DNA of 64,000 bases from Candidatus Rhodobacter oscarellae (GCF_001078595.1 NZ_LFTY01000002.1:3172862-3236861); one strand, 5' to 3'; positions 17,170 through 26,023 are shown, counted from the stretch's first letter. A program made the numbers and translations. Notes: generated from the sequence alone by a model not told the origin.

Positions 17170-18134
17170 CCCCACAGCGCGGCCTCCGAGGGGTGCACGC
17201 CCGCGCCGTCGTAGCGCAGCGGCGGGTCGCGGTCCTCGGCCAGCAGCAGCGGCCCGTCCAGGTCCACCACCACGGCGCCCTGGGCGACCAGCACCGCGGG
17301 CGCCATGGCCAGCGACGAGCCCACCATGCAGCCCATCATCACCTGGAATCCCTCGGCCAGCGCGGCCTCGCGCAGGGCCAGGGCCTCGGTCATCCCGCCG
17401 GTCTTGTCGAGCTTGATGTTGACCATGTCGTACTTGCCCTTGAGGCCGGGCAGCGAGGCCCGGTCGTGACAGCTCTCGTCGGCGCAGACCGGCAGCACGC
17501 GGTCCAGCTCCCGCAGGGCGTCGTCCTCGCCCGCGGGCAGGGGCTGCTCGACCATCTCGACGCCCAAGCGCACCAGGACGGGGGCAAGGGTCTTGTAGAG
17601 ATCGGCGCTCCAGCCCTCGTTGGCATCCACGATGATGCGCGCGCTGGGCGCGCCGGCGCGGACGGCCTCGATGCGGGCCACGTCTTCCTCGCCGCCGCCG
17701 AGCTTGGTCTTCAGAAGCGGGCGATGGGCGTGCTCGGCGGCCTGGGCGCGCATCTTGGCAGGGTCGTCCAGGGACAGCGTGTAGGCGGTGATCTCGGGGC
17801 CCGGCTTGGGCAGACCGGCCAGCTGCCAGGCGCGCTTGCCCGCGCGCTTGGCCTCCAGGTCCCACAAGGCGCAGTCCACGGCGTTGCGCGCAGCACCCGG
17901 CGGCAGCGCCTCGGCCAGGGAGGCGCGGTCCACCGCGCCCAGGCTCTCGATTTGGGCGGCAACCGACTCAAGGCTCTCGCCGTAACGCGCATAGGGCACG
18001 CATTCGCCCCAGCCGGACGCGCCGCCCGCGCTGACGCGCGCGGTGATCACCTGGGCTTCGGTGCGCGCCCCGCGGCTGATCCGAAAGACCTGCGCCAGGG
18101 GGAACACGTCGCGGTTGACACTTATCTCCATCAT
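17166..18134 (-). CDS. dgcA: N-acetyl-D-glutamate racemase DgcA (enolase superfamily)
   Basis: This 322-residue protein of the muconate-lactonizing/mandelate-racemase group has the catalytic pieces of a dipeptide-epimerase-like enzyme: the KTK motif in RPLLKTKLGGG, metal ligands in VDANEGW, EQPLP and ADES, and the second Lys in NIKLDKTGGM. Alone it would be called a dipeptide epimerase. Its partner, DgcN, lies 76 bases upstream in the same direction, and that pairing identifies the marine D-glutamate pathway: DgcN N-acetylates D-Glu and DgcA inverts it to N-acetyl-L-Glu. Starts at TTG 18137, ATG 18134 and ATG 18131 are all possible. Confidence 0.87.
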   Translation of the reverse strand: MMEISVNRDVFPLAQVFRISRGARTEAQVITARVSAGGASGWGECVPYARYGESLESVAAQIESLGAVDRASLAEALPPGAARNAVDCALWDLEAKRAGKRAWQLAGLPKPGPEITAYTLSLDDPAKMRAQAAEHAHRPLLKTKLGGGEEDVARIEAVRAGAPSARIIVDANEGWSADLYKTLAPVLVRLGVEMVEQPLPAGEDDALRELDRVLPVCADESCHDRASLPGLKGKYDMVNIKLDKTGGMTEALALREAALAEGFQVMMGCMVGSSLAMAPAVLVAQGAVVVDLDGPLLLAEDRDPPLRYDGAGVHPSEAALWG

Positions 18135-18210
18135 CAAACCCTTCTCCGGTTTGCAAATATCCCGGGGGGAGCTCGAGGGGGGCAGAGCCCCTCTCGAAAC
18201 CGACGCCAGA

Positions 18211-19212
18211 CTAGATCGCGGCCAGCGCGTCTACCAGGCGCTCCGCGCCATGGCGGAATGGGTCCACGGTGGGCAGGCCCATGCGGGCCTCGACCTCGGC
18301 CATATAGCTGACGGCGTCCGCCTCGGACATGTGCTGGGTGTTGACCGAGATGCCCACGACCTGGCAGGCGGGGTTGCCGACCTTGGCCAGGTGCAGCGCG
18401 GTGTCGCGCAGATCCTCCAGCGAGGGCTGCTGGTAATCCGGCAGGCCGCGCATATGCGCCCGGGTGGGCTCGTGGCAGAGGATCAGCGCGTCGGGCTGCC
18501 CGCCATGCACCAGCGCCATGGTCACGCCGGAATAGGACACGTGGAACAGCGAGCCCTGGCCCTCGATCAGGTCCCAGTGGTCGTCGTCATTGTCCGGGGT
18601 CAGCCATTCGACCGAGCCGGCCATGAAGTCCGCGATCACCGCGTCCAGCGGCACGCCGCCGCCGGTGACCAGGATGCCGGTCTGGCCGGTGGCGCGGAAG
18701 GTGGCCTTCATGCCGCGCTCGCGCATCGTGCCTTCCATCGCCATGGCGGTGTACATCTTGCCGACCGAGCAGTCGGTGCCCACGGCCAGGCAGCGCTTGC
18801 CCTTGCGCTTGACGCCGTTGGCGATGGGGTAGTCCACGGAGGGCACGCGCACGTCATGCAGGGTGCAGCCGTTGGCCTCGGCGGCGGCCACAAGGTCGGG
18901 CTCGTCGCGCAGCAGGTTGTGCAGCCCGCTGGCCAGGTCAAAGCCCTCGTTCAGCGCCGCGATCAGCACCTCTTTCCAGCTGTCGGTGATGAAGCCACCC
19001 CGGTTCGCGACCCCGATCACCATGGTCTTGACGCCCGCGGCCTTGGCCTCGGCCAGGCCCATATCCGGCACGCCCATATCGGCGTTGCAGCCCTCCATGC
19101 GGTATTGCCCGACGGCGAATTCGGGCCGCCAGTCCTTGATGCCCTGGGCCACCTTCGCGGCCAGCGCGTCGGGCGCGTCGCCCAAGAACAGAAGATACGG
19201 TGTCTTGATCAT
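18211..19212 (-). CDS. dgcN: D-glutamate N-acetyltransferase DgcN (DUF1611 family)
   Basis: This 333-residue protein belongs to the DUF1611 family. It has an N-terminal Rossmann-like domain and a P-loop-type domain with AVGTDCSVGKMYTAMAME, followed by ATGQTGILVTGGGVPLDAVIADF and FHVSYSGVTMALVHGGQPDALILCHEPTR. Family members next to dgcA acetylate D-glutamate as the first step of its catabolism. The gene leads the dgcN-dgcA pair. A regulator of the DgcR type is not obvious nearby; the WYL-type regulator upstream is a different family and is probably linked to the gene divergent from it. Confidence 0.87.
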   Translation of the reverse strand: MIKTPYLLFLGDAPDALAAKVAQGIKDWRPEFAVGQYRMEGCNADMGVPDMGLAEAKAAGVKTMVIGVANRGGFITDSWKEVLIAALNEGFDLASGLHNLLRDEPDLVAAAEANGCTLHDVRVPSVDYPIANGVKRKGKRCLAVGTDCSVGKMYTAMAMEGTMRERGMKATFRATGQTGILVTGGGVPLDAVIADFMAGSVEWLTPDNDDDHWDLIEGQGSLFHVSYSGVTMALVHGGQPDALILCHEPTRAHMRGLPDYQQPSLEDLRDTALHLAKVGNPACQVVGISVNTQHMSEADAVSYMAEVEARMGLPTVDPFRHGAERLVDALAAI

Positions 19213-19328
19213 GTCTTTTGCATCCCCATGGAAAAGTCGGCGAAGGGTGCCTCAGATCGGACGCGATGTCTTGCCGAAAATGCTCAAGATGGGGCGAGAT
19301 CAGGGAAGAAATCCGCGCAGCTTGGCCG

Positions 19329-19973
19329 CTACGTCGAATTTTCTTCACATGATGAAAATCTGTGCGCGGAAATGTTGATGTCCCCCCATTCCGCGTCCGG
19401 GATGTCCTGGCCGGTGATGGCGTCCCGCAAATGCCAGCCCTTCGGCGTCTGCGAGAGGCCAATCGGGTGGACCTCCTGAGGCGGAGGCGCGCGCATGCGC
19501 AGGCGCACCACCACCCCGTCCCGGACGGCCCGGGCCAGCGCTGGGCAGCGTGGGTCGACCGCGTCGGGCGCGGCCTCGCAGGTGAATCGAGAACGGCTCT
19601 TGGCCATCTCGGCGCGGGTCTGATCCGGGAAGGCCTCCCAGATCTTGGCCGCGGCGCGGCGCCCCGCCGCCTCCAGCCCGAAGGCCGCGAGCCGGTCCAT
19701 CGGCAGGGACAGGAGCAACCCCATCGCCTCGGCTTCCTCGCGGTCCAGCCCGGTCAAGCGCGTGCGGTAGTCGAACCCCAGCTCGATGCCGCCCTCGCGC
19801 CCGCGATGCACGATCACCGGCAGCCCGGCCTCGGTCATGGCGTCCAGGTCCCGCAGGATGGTGCGCGGCGCGACCTCAAGCGCGCGCGCCAGCGCGGCGG
19901 AGGTCATGCGCCCGCGGTTCTGCAAGAGCAATACGATCTGAAGAAGTCGGGCCGCGCGCATCTCAAAACCCAT
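19329..19973 (-). CDS. Helix-turn-helix regulator with short WYL-type C-terminus
   Basis: This 214-residue regulator begins with a DeoR/HTH_11-like domain (RLLQIVLLLQNRGRMTSAALARALEVAPRTILRDLDAMTEAGLPVIVHRGREGGIEL). It is followed by a linker (LDREEAEAMGLLLSLPMDRLAAFGLEAAGRRAAAKI) and a short WYL-like module that ends in a DINISAHRF segment. YafY-family regulators of this build sense small ligands and usually control the adjacent divergent gene. Here that is the 20037 gene, 63 bases away, and a palindromic operator is likely in between. Confidence 0.82.
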   Translation of the reverse strand: MGFEMRAARLLQIVLLLQNRGRMTSAALARALEVAPRTILRDLDAMTEAGLPVIVHRGREGGIELGFDYRTRLTGLDREEAEAMGLLLSLPMDRLAAFGLEAAGRRAAAKIWEAFPDQTRAEMAKSRSRFTCEAAPDAVDPRCPALARAVRDGVVVRLRMRAPPPQEVHPIGLSQTPKGWHLRDAITGQDIPDAEWGDINISAHRFSSCEENST

Positions 19974-20036
19974 ATATGACAGTAGACGTCATGATTATCG
20001 GCGTATCACGGGGCGAATCAACATGTGAGGTTTGAA

Positions 20037-20453
20037 ATGACGACAGTCACTTATGGCTCCGGCACCGAGGCCGACCCCTGGCAATTAAAGACCCCGCCGC
20101 TCAGCTCCGATTTCCTTGTCTGGAAGGACGTCGCGCATGATCCGCCGCGGCTGGTGGTGCAGGTGGGCAAGACGGTGCTCAGCTACCAATTGCGCGCGCT
20201 GGAGGATGCGCATGCGATGCTGAAGGCCCACGGGGATTGGATGCCGCTGGGCAATGCCGACGAGGGCAAGCCCGTCAAGGATGGCACGCTAGAGGCCTGG
20301 GCGCGGGACACCGGCAACCCCGTTGGCGGCTATTACGGGCTGCGCAAGGGCTATCGCGGGCGCTTTGCGAACTACGTCTCGCCGGTCATGGAGTTCCTGG
20401 GGCTGGTAGAGCTTGAGCACAACGCGCGGAACAACCGCCTGCGGGCGATCTAG
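20037..20453 (+). CDS. Conserved hypothetical protein
   Basis: This 138-residue soluble protein starts MTTVTYGSGTEADPWQLKTPPLSSDF and contains LVVQVGKTVLSYQLRALEDAHAMLKAHGDWMPLG, then NPVGGYYGLRKGYRGRFANYVSPVMEFLGLVELEH. No catalytic signature or membrane segment is visible. The composition and the GAGG ribosome site six bases before ATG 20037 support a real gene; the GTG at 20025 is less likely. It is divergent from a WYL-type regulator, which probably controls it. It looks like a family common in the Rhodobacterales, but I cannot name a function. Confidence 0.65.
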   Translation: MTTVTYGSGTEADPWQLKTPPLSSDFLVWKDVAHDPPRLVVQVGKTVLSYQLRALEDAHAMLKAHGDWMPLGNADEGKPVKDGTLEAWARDTGNPVGGYYGLRKGYRGRFANYVSPVMEFLGLVELEHNARNNRLRAI

Positions 20454-20477
20454 GGCTTCGGCGCGCCGCGGCGCCCT

Positions 20478-20497
20478 CCCAGGACGATTGTCCTGGG
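20478..20497 (+). terminator. Hairpin after the 20037 gene
   Basis: CCCAGGAC pairs with GTCCTGGG around a GATT loop, 24 bases past the stop codon. The following bases are AT-rich (ending in ATTTTCAC) but hold no clean T-run, so this is a probable rather than certain terminator. Confidence 0.5.
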
Positions 20498-20633
20498 CGA
20501 ATCACTAATTTTCACTGAATTTCGCCGAAACAGACGTCGGAATTGCTGCGGCCGCAAAATGCACTTGCGGCTCGGAAGGTAACATTCTACCCGTCAGGGC
20601 AGATCAGACGAAACAAACTTGCCCGGAGCCCTC

Positions 20634-21593
20634 ATGTCCTTCCGCATCCAGCCCACGCCCGCCGCCCGCCCGAACCGTTGCCAGCTTTTCGGCCCCGGCT
20701 CGAACACCAAACTGTTCGAGAAGATGGCCGCCAGCGCGGCGGATGTGATCAACCTCGACCTCGAGGACAGCGTGGCGCCCAGCGACAAGGACGCCGCCCG
20801 CGCCAACGTGATCGAAGCGATCAACAGCGTGGACTGGGGCAAGAAGACGCTGAGCGTGCGGATCAACGGGCTGGACACGCCCTATTGGTACCGCGACGTG
20901 GTGGACCTGATGGAGCAGGCCGGGCCGCGGCTGGACCAGATCATGATCCCCAAGGTGGGCTGCGCGGCGGATGTCTACGCCGTGGACGCACTGGTCACCG
21001 CCATCGAGACCGCCAAGGCGCGCGCGCGGCCCGTGTCCTTTGAGGTTATCATCGAGAGCGCGGCGGGCATCGCCCATGTCGAGGAGATCGCCGCCGCCAG
21101 CCCGCGCCTTGAGGCGATGAGCCTGGGTGCCGCGGATTTCGCCGCCTCAATGGGGATGCAGACCACCGGGATCGGCGGCACGCAAGAGAACTACTATATG
21201 CTGCAGGACGGCCAGCACCACTGGTCGGACCCCTGGCACTGGGCGCAGGCGGCCATCGTGGCGGCCTGCCGCACCCATGGAGTGCTGCCGGTGGACGGCC
21301 CGTTCGGCGATTTCAGCGACGATGACGGGTACCGCGCGCAGGCGCGCCGCTCGGCGGTGCTGGGCATGGTGGGCAAATGGGCGATCCATCCCAAGCAGAT
21401 CGCGCTGGCCAACGAGGTGTTCACCCCGTCCGAGCAGCAGGTAACCGAGGCCAAGGAAATCCTGGCGGCGATGGAAGAGGCCAAGGCCTCTGGCGCGGGC
21501 GCGACCGTCTATAAGGGCCGCCTGGTGGATATCGCCTCGATCAAGCAGGCCGAGGTGATCGTGAATCAGGCCGAGATGATCGCCAACGGCTGA
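20634..21593 (+). CDS. mcl1: L-malyl-CoA / beta-methylmalyl-CoA lyase
   Basis: This 319-residue CitE-family enzyme cleaves L-malyl-CoA to acetyl-CoA and glyoxylate, and beta-methylmalyl-CoA to propionyl-CoA and glyoxylate. It is a key step of the ethylmalonyl-CoA pathway used by many Rhodobacterales for growth on C2 units. It shows FGPGSNTKLFEKMAASAADVINLDLEDSVAP, RINGLDTPYWYRDVVD, EVIIESAAGIAHVEEIA, LGAADFAASMG, and a C-terminal KWAIHPKQIALANEVFTPS. The Glu and Asp metal ligands are in place. The frame can begin at TTG 20619; ATG 20634 matches the family N-terminus. Confidence 0.93.
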   Translation: MSFRIQPTPAARPNRCQLFGPGSNTKLFEKMAASAADVINLDLEDSVAPSDKDAARANVIEAINSVDWGKKTLSVRINGLDTPYWYRDVVDLMEQAGPRLDQIMIPKVGCAADVYAVDALVTAIETAKARARPVSFEVIIESAAGIAHVEEIAAASPRLEAMSLGAADFAASMGMQTTGIGGTQENYYMLQDGQHHWSDPWHWAQAAIVAACRTHGVLPVDGPFGDFSDDDGYRAQARRSAVLGMVGKWAIHPKQIALANEVFTPSEQQVTEAKEILAAMEEAKASGAGATVYKGRLVDIASIKQAEVIVNQAEMIANG

Positions 21594-21910
21594 TCTGGCC
21601 GGCGCGGTTTTTCGGTTAGCGCGCGGCGCCCGGGATTTCGGGCGCGGCGCATCGGCTTAATTCGGGGCGCCCTGCCTTTAGCCGCGCGCCCAAAGCGCGG
21701 CAACTCCCTAATAAAACATGCCGAACTGGCGCGCCCGCGGGTGCGGCGGGCGGTGCAGATATTGCTGGTCGGCGGCCCCTTTTTGGGCCGCGCTGGGCCG
21801 TGCGAAAGAGCCAGTTGCCAATACCTGATTAAAACCATAAGGATACTAGCAAGATTCGTTTACGGCCCTAGCTGTGCGCGAGCCGTCTGACCCAAAACTA
21901 GGAGAACACG
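21594..21910. other. Intergenic stretch with a possible hairpin
   Basis: About 317 bases between the lyase and the iron-binding protein hold no convincing gene. GCGGCCC (21772-21778) pairs with GGGCCGC (21785-21791) around a CTTTTT loop, without a downstream T-run. A purine-rich segment (AAAACTAGGAGAAC) ends the region as the ribosome site for the next gene. Confidence 0.35.
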
Positions 21911-22927
21911 ATGAAAACAGTACCATTTATCGCAACCGCCTTGTCGCTTTCGCTCGCCACCGAGCTGGCCGCCGAGGGCGTGGTGAACCTTTACTCGTCG
22001 CGCCACTATGACACCGACGAGCGTCTGTACTCTGACTTCGAAGAACTGACCGGCATCAAAGTGAACCGCATCGAGGGCAAGGGCGACGAGCTGATCCAGC
22101 GTATGGCGGCCGAGGGCGCGAATTCGCCCGCCGACGTGCTGATCACGGTCGACACCACGCGCCTGGAGCGCGCCAAGAGCGCAGGCGTCCTGCAATCCGT
22201 CGACAGCGAAGTTCTTGAGGCGCGCGTGCCCGCCAAGCTGCAGGACAGCGACAACCAGTGGTTCGGCTTCTCGCAGCGCGCGCGGATCGTCTTCTACGAC
22301 AAGACGGACGTGCAGAACCCGCCGATGGACTACGTGAGCCTCGCGGACCCGCAGTACAAGGGCATGGTGTGCCACCGCTCGTCGAGCAACGTCTACTCGC
22401 AGACGCTGCTGTCGTCGGTGATCGAAAACCACGGCGCCGAGGCGGCGACTGACTGGGCCGCCGGTGTGGTGGCGAACTTCGCGCGTGAGCCGCAGGGCGG
22501 CGACACGGACCAGCTGCGCGGGCTGGCGTCCGGCGAGTGCGACATCTCGATCTCCAACACCTACTACTTCGCCCGCGCATTGCGTAAATCGGTGAAGGGC
22601 CTGCCCGAGGACGCGCTGGCCAATATCGGCTGGGTGTTCCCCGCACAGGAAGCCGAGGGCGCGCATATGAACCTGTCCGGCGCTGGCGTCGCGGCCAACG
22701 CGCCGAACCGCGAGAACGCGATCAAGTTCCTCGAGTACCTGGCCAGCGATCAGGCGCAGGTCTACTTCAGCGCCGGTAACGACGAGTACCCCTCGGTGCC
22801 CGGCGTGTCGATCAGCCCCTCCGTCGCCACGCTCGGCGTCTTCAAGGCCGACGATGTGGACCTCAGCGCGGTCGCAAAGAACGTTGCTGACGCGCAGCGG
22901 ATCTTCGATACGGTCGGCTGGAAGTAA
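21911..22927 (+). CDS. Ferric iron ABC transporter, substrate-binding protein (FutA/FbpA type)
   Basis: This 338-residue periplasmic protein has a signal peptide (MKTVPFIATALSLSLATELAA) and a type II binding fold. The mature start VVNLYSSRHYDTDERLYSDFEELTGIKV is typical of ferric-binding proteins, and the paired tyrosines in ISNTYYFARAL match the iron-coordinating site. GAGVAANAPNRENAIKFLEYLASDQAQVYFS is the standard closing segment. The usual permease and ATPase genes are absent on both sides, so it must work with a transporter encoded elsewhere. A strong AGGAGAAC ribosome site precedes ATG 21911. Confidence 0.9.
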   Translation: MKTVPFIATALSLSLATELAAEGVVNLYSSRHYDTDERLYSDFEELTGIKVNRIEGKGDELIQRMAAEGANSPADVLITVDTTRLERAKSAGVLQSVDSEVLEARVPAKLQDSDNQWFGFSQRARIVFYDKTDVQNPPMDYVSLADPQYKGMVCHRSSSNVYSQTLLSSVIENHGAEAATDWAAGVVANFAREPQGGDTDQLRGLASGECDISISNTYYFARALRKSVKGLPEDALANIGWVFPAQEAEGAHMNLSGAGVAANAPNRENAIKFLEYLASDQAQVYFSAGNDEYPSVPGVSISPSVATLGVFKADDVDLSAVAKNVADAQRIFDTVGWK

Positions 22928-22938
22928 GCCAAACAAGC

Positions 22939-22965
22939 GGGCCGTCCGGTTTCTTCGGGCGGCCC
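22939..22965 (+). terminator. Terminator hairpin after the iron-binding protein gene
   Basis: A 10-bp stem with one T-G pair (22939-22948 with 22956-22965) closes a seven-base loop, 11 bases past the stop. It is followed by a C-run instead of T's, so termination may be weak. Confidence 0.55.
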
Positions 22966-22997
22966 ACGCCCCCCCCCTGCGTCCCCGGGCGCGGGGC

Positions 22998-24290
22998 TTA
23001 GCGCCGGAAGTGATCGCTCCAGATCGCGTGGCGCAGGCGATCCCGCTGCGCGTATTCCGCGATTGCGGCGGCAAGGTCGCTCGGCGAAAGCCCGCCCTCT
23101 CCATTGGCAATCTGCGTGATCTGCATCGTGTACCAGGCGGTCACGCCGCCCTCTGGCGGGTCCTCAAAGCGCGGCAGGCGCGGCGCGTCCGCCGCACCCT
23201 TGATCCATTTCGACGGCAGATCCGGGTCCACGACAAGCGCGCGGGCCAGGCCGATCAGGTCGGCCTTCCCGCTGGCCAGGGTCGCCTCTGCCTGCTGGCG
23301 GGTCTTAAAGCCTCCGGTGACCATCAGCGGAACGGACGTTCTGGTCCGGGCGCGCCCGGCGAAGTCGGCGAAATAGGGGCCGGACCCCGCGCGGTCCGAG
23401 GACGAGGGCGCGCCGGGAAAATAGGTGCCGCCGCTGATGTCGATCAGGTCAATGCCGGTGCTGTCCAGAGCCGCGATGACCTCTAGCGCCTCGTCTTGCT
23501 GGAACCCGCCCTCTAGCTGGTCTGTGGCGTTCAGCTTGAGGCCTACGGGGAAATCCGGGCCCACGGCCCTGCGCACGGCCGCAACGGTCTCTAGCAGCAG
23601 GCGCATGCGGTTCCCAAGGCTGCCGCCATACGCGTCGGCGCGCTTGTTGAAGAGCGGCGACAGAAACTGGCTAAGCAGGAAGCCATGCGCGGCGTGTATC
23701 TCGACGCCGCCAAAGCCAAGCTCTTGCGCGCGGCGCGCGGTTTGCGCGAACGCCCCGGGCAGGTGCTGGATCTCCGCCAATGTCAGCGCGCCGCAGCTCA
23801 GCCCGGGCAGGTCAAGCGCGCTTGGCCCCTTAGGGGTGCTGATCGGCGCGTCGGCCATCGCCCCCGCATGCCCAAGCTGCAGCCATAGATGCGCGTTGTT
23901 GGCGGACCCGCGGCGCGCCAATTCTCGGAAGCGTTCGGTATCCGATTGGGCGTTCAGGACGAGGTTGCCGGGCTTCTCGGCGAAGTCGGGGCTGCCCTGC
24001 ACCTCGCCGATGATCGACAATGCCAGCCCGCCCGCGGCCCAGCGCTCGTAAAGGCGCATCTGCGCCACTGTCGGGCCGCCGCGCCCGTCGCCCAGCGAAT
24101 CCGACATGGCCGATTTGGCGATGCGGTTGCCAAGGACAGCGCCGCAGGGAAGCCGCAAGGGCCGCGACAGCAGATTGTCACCGCCGCGGTCTTCGCCCGG
24201 GCGCGCGCCCTGCGCTGCCCGGTGCTCTGCGGTGCCTACATGAACCGGTCGAACCAGGCTTGCACCTCCGCGGGGTTCTTGCCGACCCAT
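22998..24290 (-). CDS. NADH:flavin oxidoreductase, Old Yellow Enzyme family
   Basis: This FMN-dependent TIM-barrel enzyme contains LGNRIAKSAMSDSLGDGRGGPTVAQMRLYERWAAGGLALSIIGEV, the substrate-pocket HAGAM, the signature GFGGVEIHAAHGFLLSQFLSPLFNKRADAYGGSLGNRMRLLLE, and VTGGFKTRQQAE. Such enzymes reduce activated double bonds with NAD(P)H. The catalytic domain starts near codon 38. No good start exists between ATG 24290 and that point (no ATG, GTG or TTG before a TTG inside the domain), so the gene probably overlaps the hydrolase gene by 55 bases or uses a rare start. It follows two hydrolases in the same direction. Confidence 0.83.
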   Translation of the reverse strand: MGRQEPRGGASLVRPVHVGTAEHRAAQGARPGEDRGGDNLLSRPLRLPCGAVLGNRIAKSAMSDSLGDGRGGPTVAQMRLYERWAAGGLALSIIGEVQGSPDFAEKPGNLVLNAQSDTERFRELARRGSANNAHLWLQLGHAGAMADAPISTPKGPSALDLPGLSCGALTLAEIQHLPGAFAQTARRAQELGFGGVEIHAAHGFLLSQFLSPLFNKRADAYGGSLGNRMRLLLETVAAVRRAVGPDFPVGLKLNATDQLEGGFQQDEALEVIAALDSTGIDLIDISGGTYFPGAPSSSDRAGSGPYFADFAGRARTRTSVPLMVTGGFKTRQQAEATLASGKADLIGLARALVVDPDLPSKWIKGAADAPRLPRFEDPPEGGVTAWYTMQITQIANGEGGLSPSDLAAAIAEYAQRDRLRHAIWSDHFRR

Positions 24291-25111
24291 TCGTAGGCGG
24301 CAAAGCGGCTTTTCTCGACGTCGAGAAGCTTTAGCTCCTTCTCGACGGTCAAGGCATCATGGTAGCGGTGCACCATCTCCAGCCGGGTCCACGGATCGTT
24401 CTTGTTCTGGATGACCAGCGTCGGGACGTTCACCTTCGGCGCGCTCTCGATAAAGTTCGGCTCTGTCAGGTCAAAGCCCACCCGTGCGGTGGTGACTTTA
24501 TCCGCCGCGCGCCGCATGAAGCCCGGCATGCCAAGCGCGTTCACAAAGATATCGTAGAGCAGGGGCTGCACCGCAACGAAGGCCTTGATGCGGTCATGCT
24601 GCGCCAGCCCGTCTTCCATCCCGTAGGCATAGGTGGTCGAGGCCGAGCCCATGCAGAACGCCAGCAGACCGATGGAGGCGTCTTTCAGATCCGCGCGCCC
24701 CTCGATGAAGCTGACGGCGCCGAGGATGTCCTTGGCCTCTTCGGGGCCCCAGGACACCCACGGGTTCGGGCCAAGGTCGCTGGCGCCATGGCCGCGCAGA
24801 TCGAACATCAGGTAGCTGTAGCCGTTATCCGCAAAATGCTTTGCCTGGCGCAGGAATTTGATGTCCTGCTTCCACGGCGCCATCATGCCCTTGCCCTTGC
24901 GCTCCCAGCCGCTGCGGTTGGACTGCACGCCGAAATGGCTTTGGATGATGACCTTGTCGCTGCCGCCCTTGATCAGCCAGCCGCGCAGGGTGGTGCCGTC
25001 CGTCGCCGGAAACTCCACGTCCTCGTAGTCCAGGCCGTAGTTGGCCGGGCTGTCGAACAGCGGGGCCTGGCCCGGTTTCACCATCATATTCGAGATCATG
25101 TTGCCAAACAT
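24236..25111 (-). CDS. Alpha/beta hydrolase with cysteine at the nucleophile position
   Basis: This 291-residue alpha/beta hydrolase has the cap and core typical of dienelactone-hydrolase-like enzymes: LRGWLIKGGSDKVIIQSHFGVQ, DLRGHGASDLGP, and the nucleophile elbow LLAFCMGSAS. The nucleophile is Cys, not the usual Ser. A candidate catalytic Asp is in NKNDPW. A final catalytic His at the usual place is not obvious. A paralogue of nearly the same length lies 12 bases upstream in the same direction and also has Cys in the elbow. AAGGAGG precedes ATG 25111. Confidence 0.82.
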   Translation of the reverse strand: MFGNMISNMMVKPGQAPLFDSPANYGLDYEDVEFPATDGTTLRGWLIKGGSDKVIIQSHFGVQSNRSGWERKGKGMMAPWKQDIKFLRQAKHFADNGYSYLMFDLRGHGASDLGPNPWVSWGPEEAKDILGAVSFIEGRADLKDASIGLLAFCMGSASTTYAYGMEDGLAQHDRIKAFVAVQPLLYDIFVNALGMPGFMRRAADKVTTARVGFDLTEPNFIESAPKVNVPTLVIQNKNDPWTRLEMVHRYHDALTVEKELKLLDVEKSRFAAYEWVGKNPAEVQAWFDRFM

Positions 25112-25123
25112 GTCGGGGCCTCC

Positions 25124-26023
25124 TTACGAATGCGCGTTGTACCATTCGAGCATCTGCTCGGGATGGTCAGAGAAGAACTGGTACCCCTTGAAACGCCAGG
25201 GCGTGTCTTCGATGTAGTAGATCTTCTTGTCTTCGACGGGCGTGCGGTCAAACATCTCTTGCACGTCCTGCCAGCGCGAGTTCATGTCGTCGCGAACTTG
25301 CACATAGAAGATCGGGATTGCAATCTTTTCGGCCTTCGGGATGATGTTGTGATCGTCCACTTTCAGCCCGGTCAGGGCGGTGTAGATGGGCTCGAAGGCC
25401 GCGACGCCCTCTTGCGCGTCGATCTCCATATGCCCGCAGTTGCGCTCGATCGTGGTGCGGCCCTTCAGGGGCGCGATGGCGATCATCGACTTGATGCCCT
25501 CAAAGGCCTCGGGGTGTTTGTCCATCGCGTTCAGGGTGGCGTTGGCGCCCATGCACATGGCGTAGATGGATATGGCCTTGGTGTCGGGGCGGCTGCGCAC
25601 ATATTGCAGCGCGGCCAGGACCTCTTGCCACTCGTAATAGCCCACGCCCGAGATGCCGCCCTCGCCGTCGCTGCTGCTGCCATGGCCGCGCAGGTCATAG
25701 GCCAGCACGCTGTAGCCGGCATCGACCAGGGCCTTGTAGCGGGGCAAAAAGTTCACCTCAAAGCCGCCGGCAAAGCCCAGGCCGTCCAGGTGCCCGGCAA
25801 AGCCGTATTTGTTGCCGGGCGAGAAGTGGTTGCTCAGGATGACGTGGCCCGATGTGCCGGGCATGAACCAGCCAGAGACCTGCACGCCGTCCTCGGTCGC
25901 GAAGGAAACCTCCTCATAGGTCAGCCCGACCTCGTCCGGTGTGCGCAGGACCGGCAGGCGCGGCGGCTTTGAGAGACCACCGGCAAGCTGTTCCAGCATC
26001 GCTGTTTGTTCTGCAGTAATCAT
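25124..26023 (-). CDS. Alpha/beta hydrolase with cysteine nucleophile, paralogue of its neighbour
   Basis: This 299-residue alpha/beta hydrolase contains SGWFMPGTSGHVILSNHFSPGN, AYDLRGHGSSSDGEGG and the elbow SIYAMCMGANATL with Cys as nucleophile. DDMNSRW is a possible acid position, and FKGYQFFSDHPEQMLEWY closes the fold. It leads the group of three minus-strand genes (two hydrolases and an Old Yellow Enzyme) and is divergent from a TetR regulator 95 bases away, which probably represses the group. AAGGAG precedes the ATG. The substrate is unknown; lactone or thioester-like substrates are reasonable for Cys-dependent members. Confidence 0.82.
   Translation of the reverse strand: MITAEQTAMLEQLAGGLSKPPRLPVLRTPDEVGLTYEEVSFATEDGVQVSGWFMPGTSGHVILSNHFSPGNKYGFAGHLDGLGFAGGFEVNFLPRYKALVDAGYSVLAYDLRGHGSSSDGEGGISGVGYYEWQEVLAALQYVRSRPDTKAISIYAMCMGANATLNAMDKHPEAFEGIKSMIAIAPLKGRTTIERNCGHMEIDAQEGVAAFEPIYTALTGLKVDDHNIIPKAEKIAIPIFYVQVRDDMNSRWQDVQEMFDRTPVEDKKIYYIEDTPWRFKGYQFFSDHPEQMLEWYNAHS

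Noticed and set aside
16644-18311. 555-codon open frame on the plus strand
   Set aside because: It runs antisense through dgcA and across the DMT gene and is very rich in Arg, Gly and Ala with no motif; it is a shadow of high-GC genes on the other strand.
21860-23110. 416-codon minus-strand frame
   Set aside because: It is antisense to the iron-binding protein gene, which has a signal peptide and a good ribosome site.
24359-25972. 537-codon plus-strand frame
   Set aside because: It is antisense to the two alpha/beta hydrolases, which have clear catalytic motifs.
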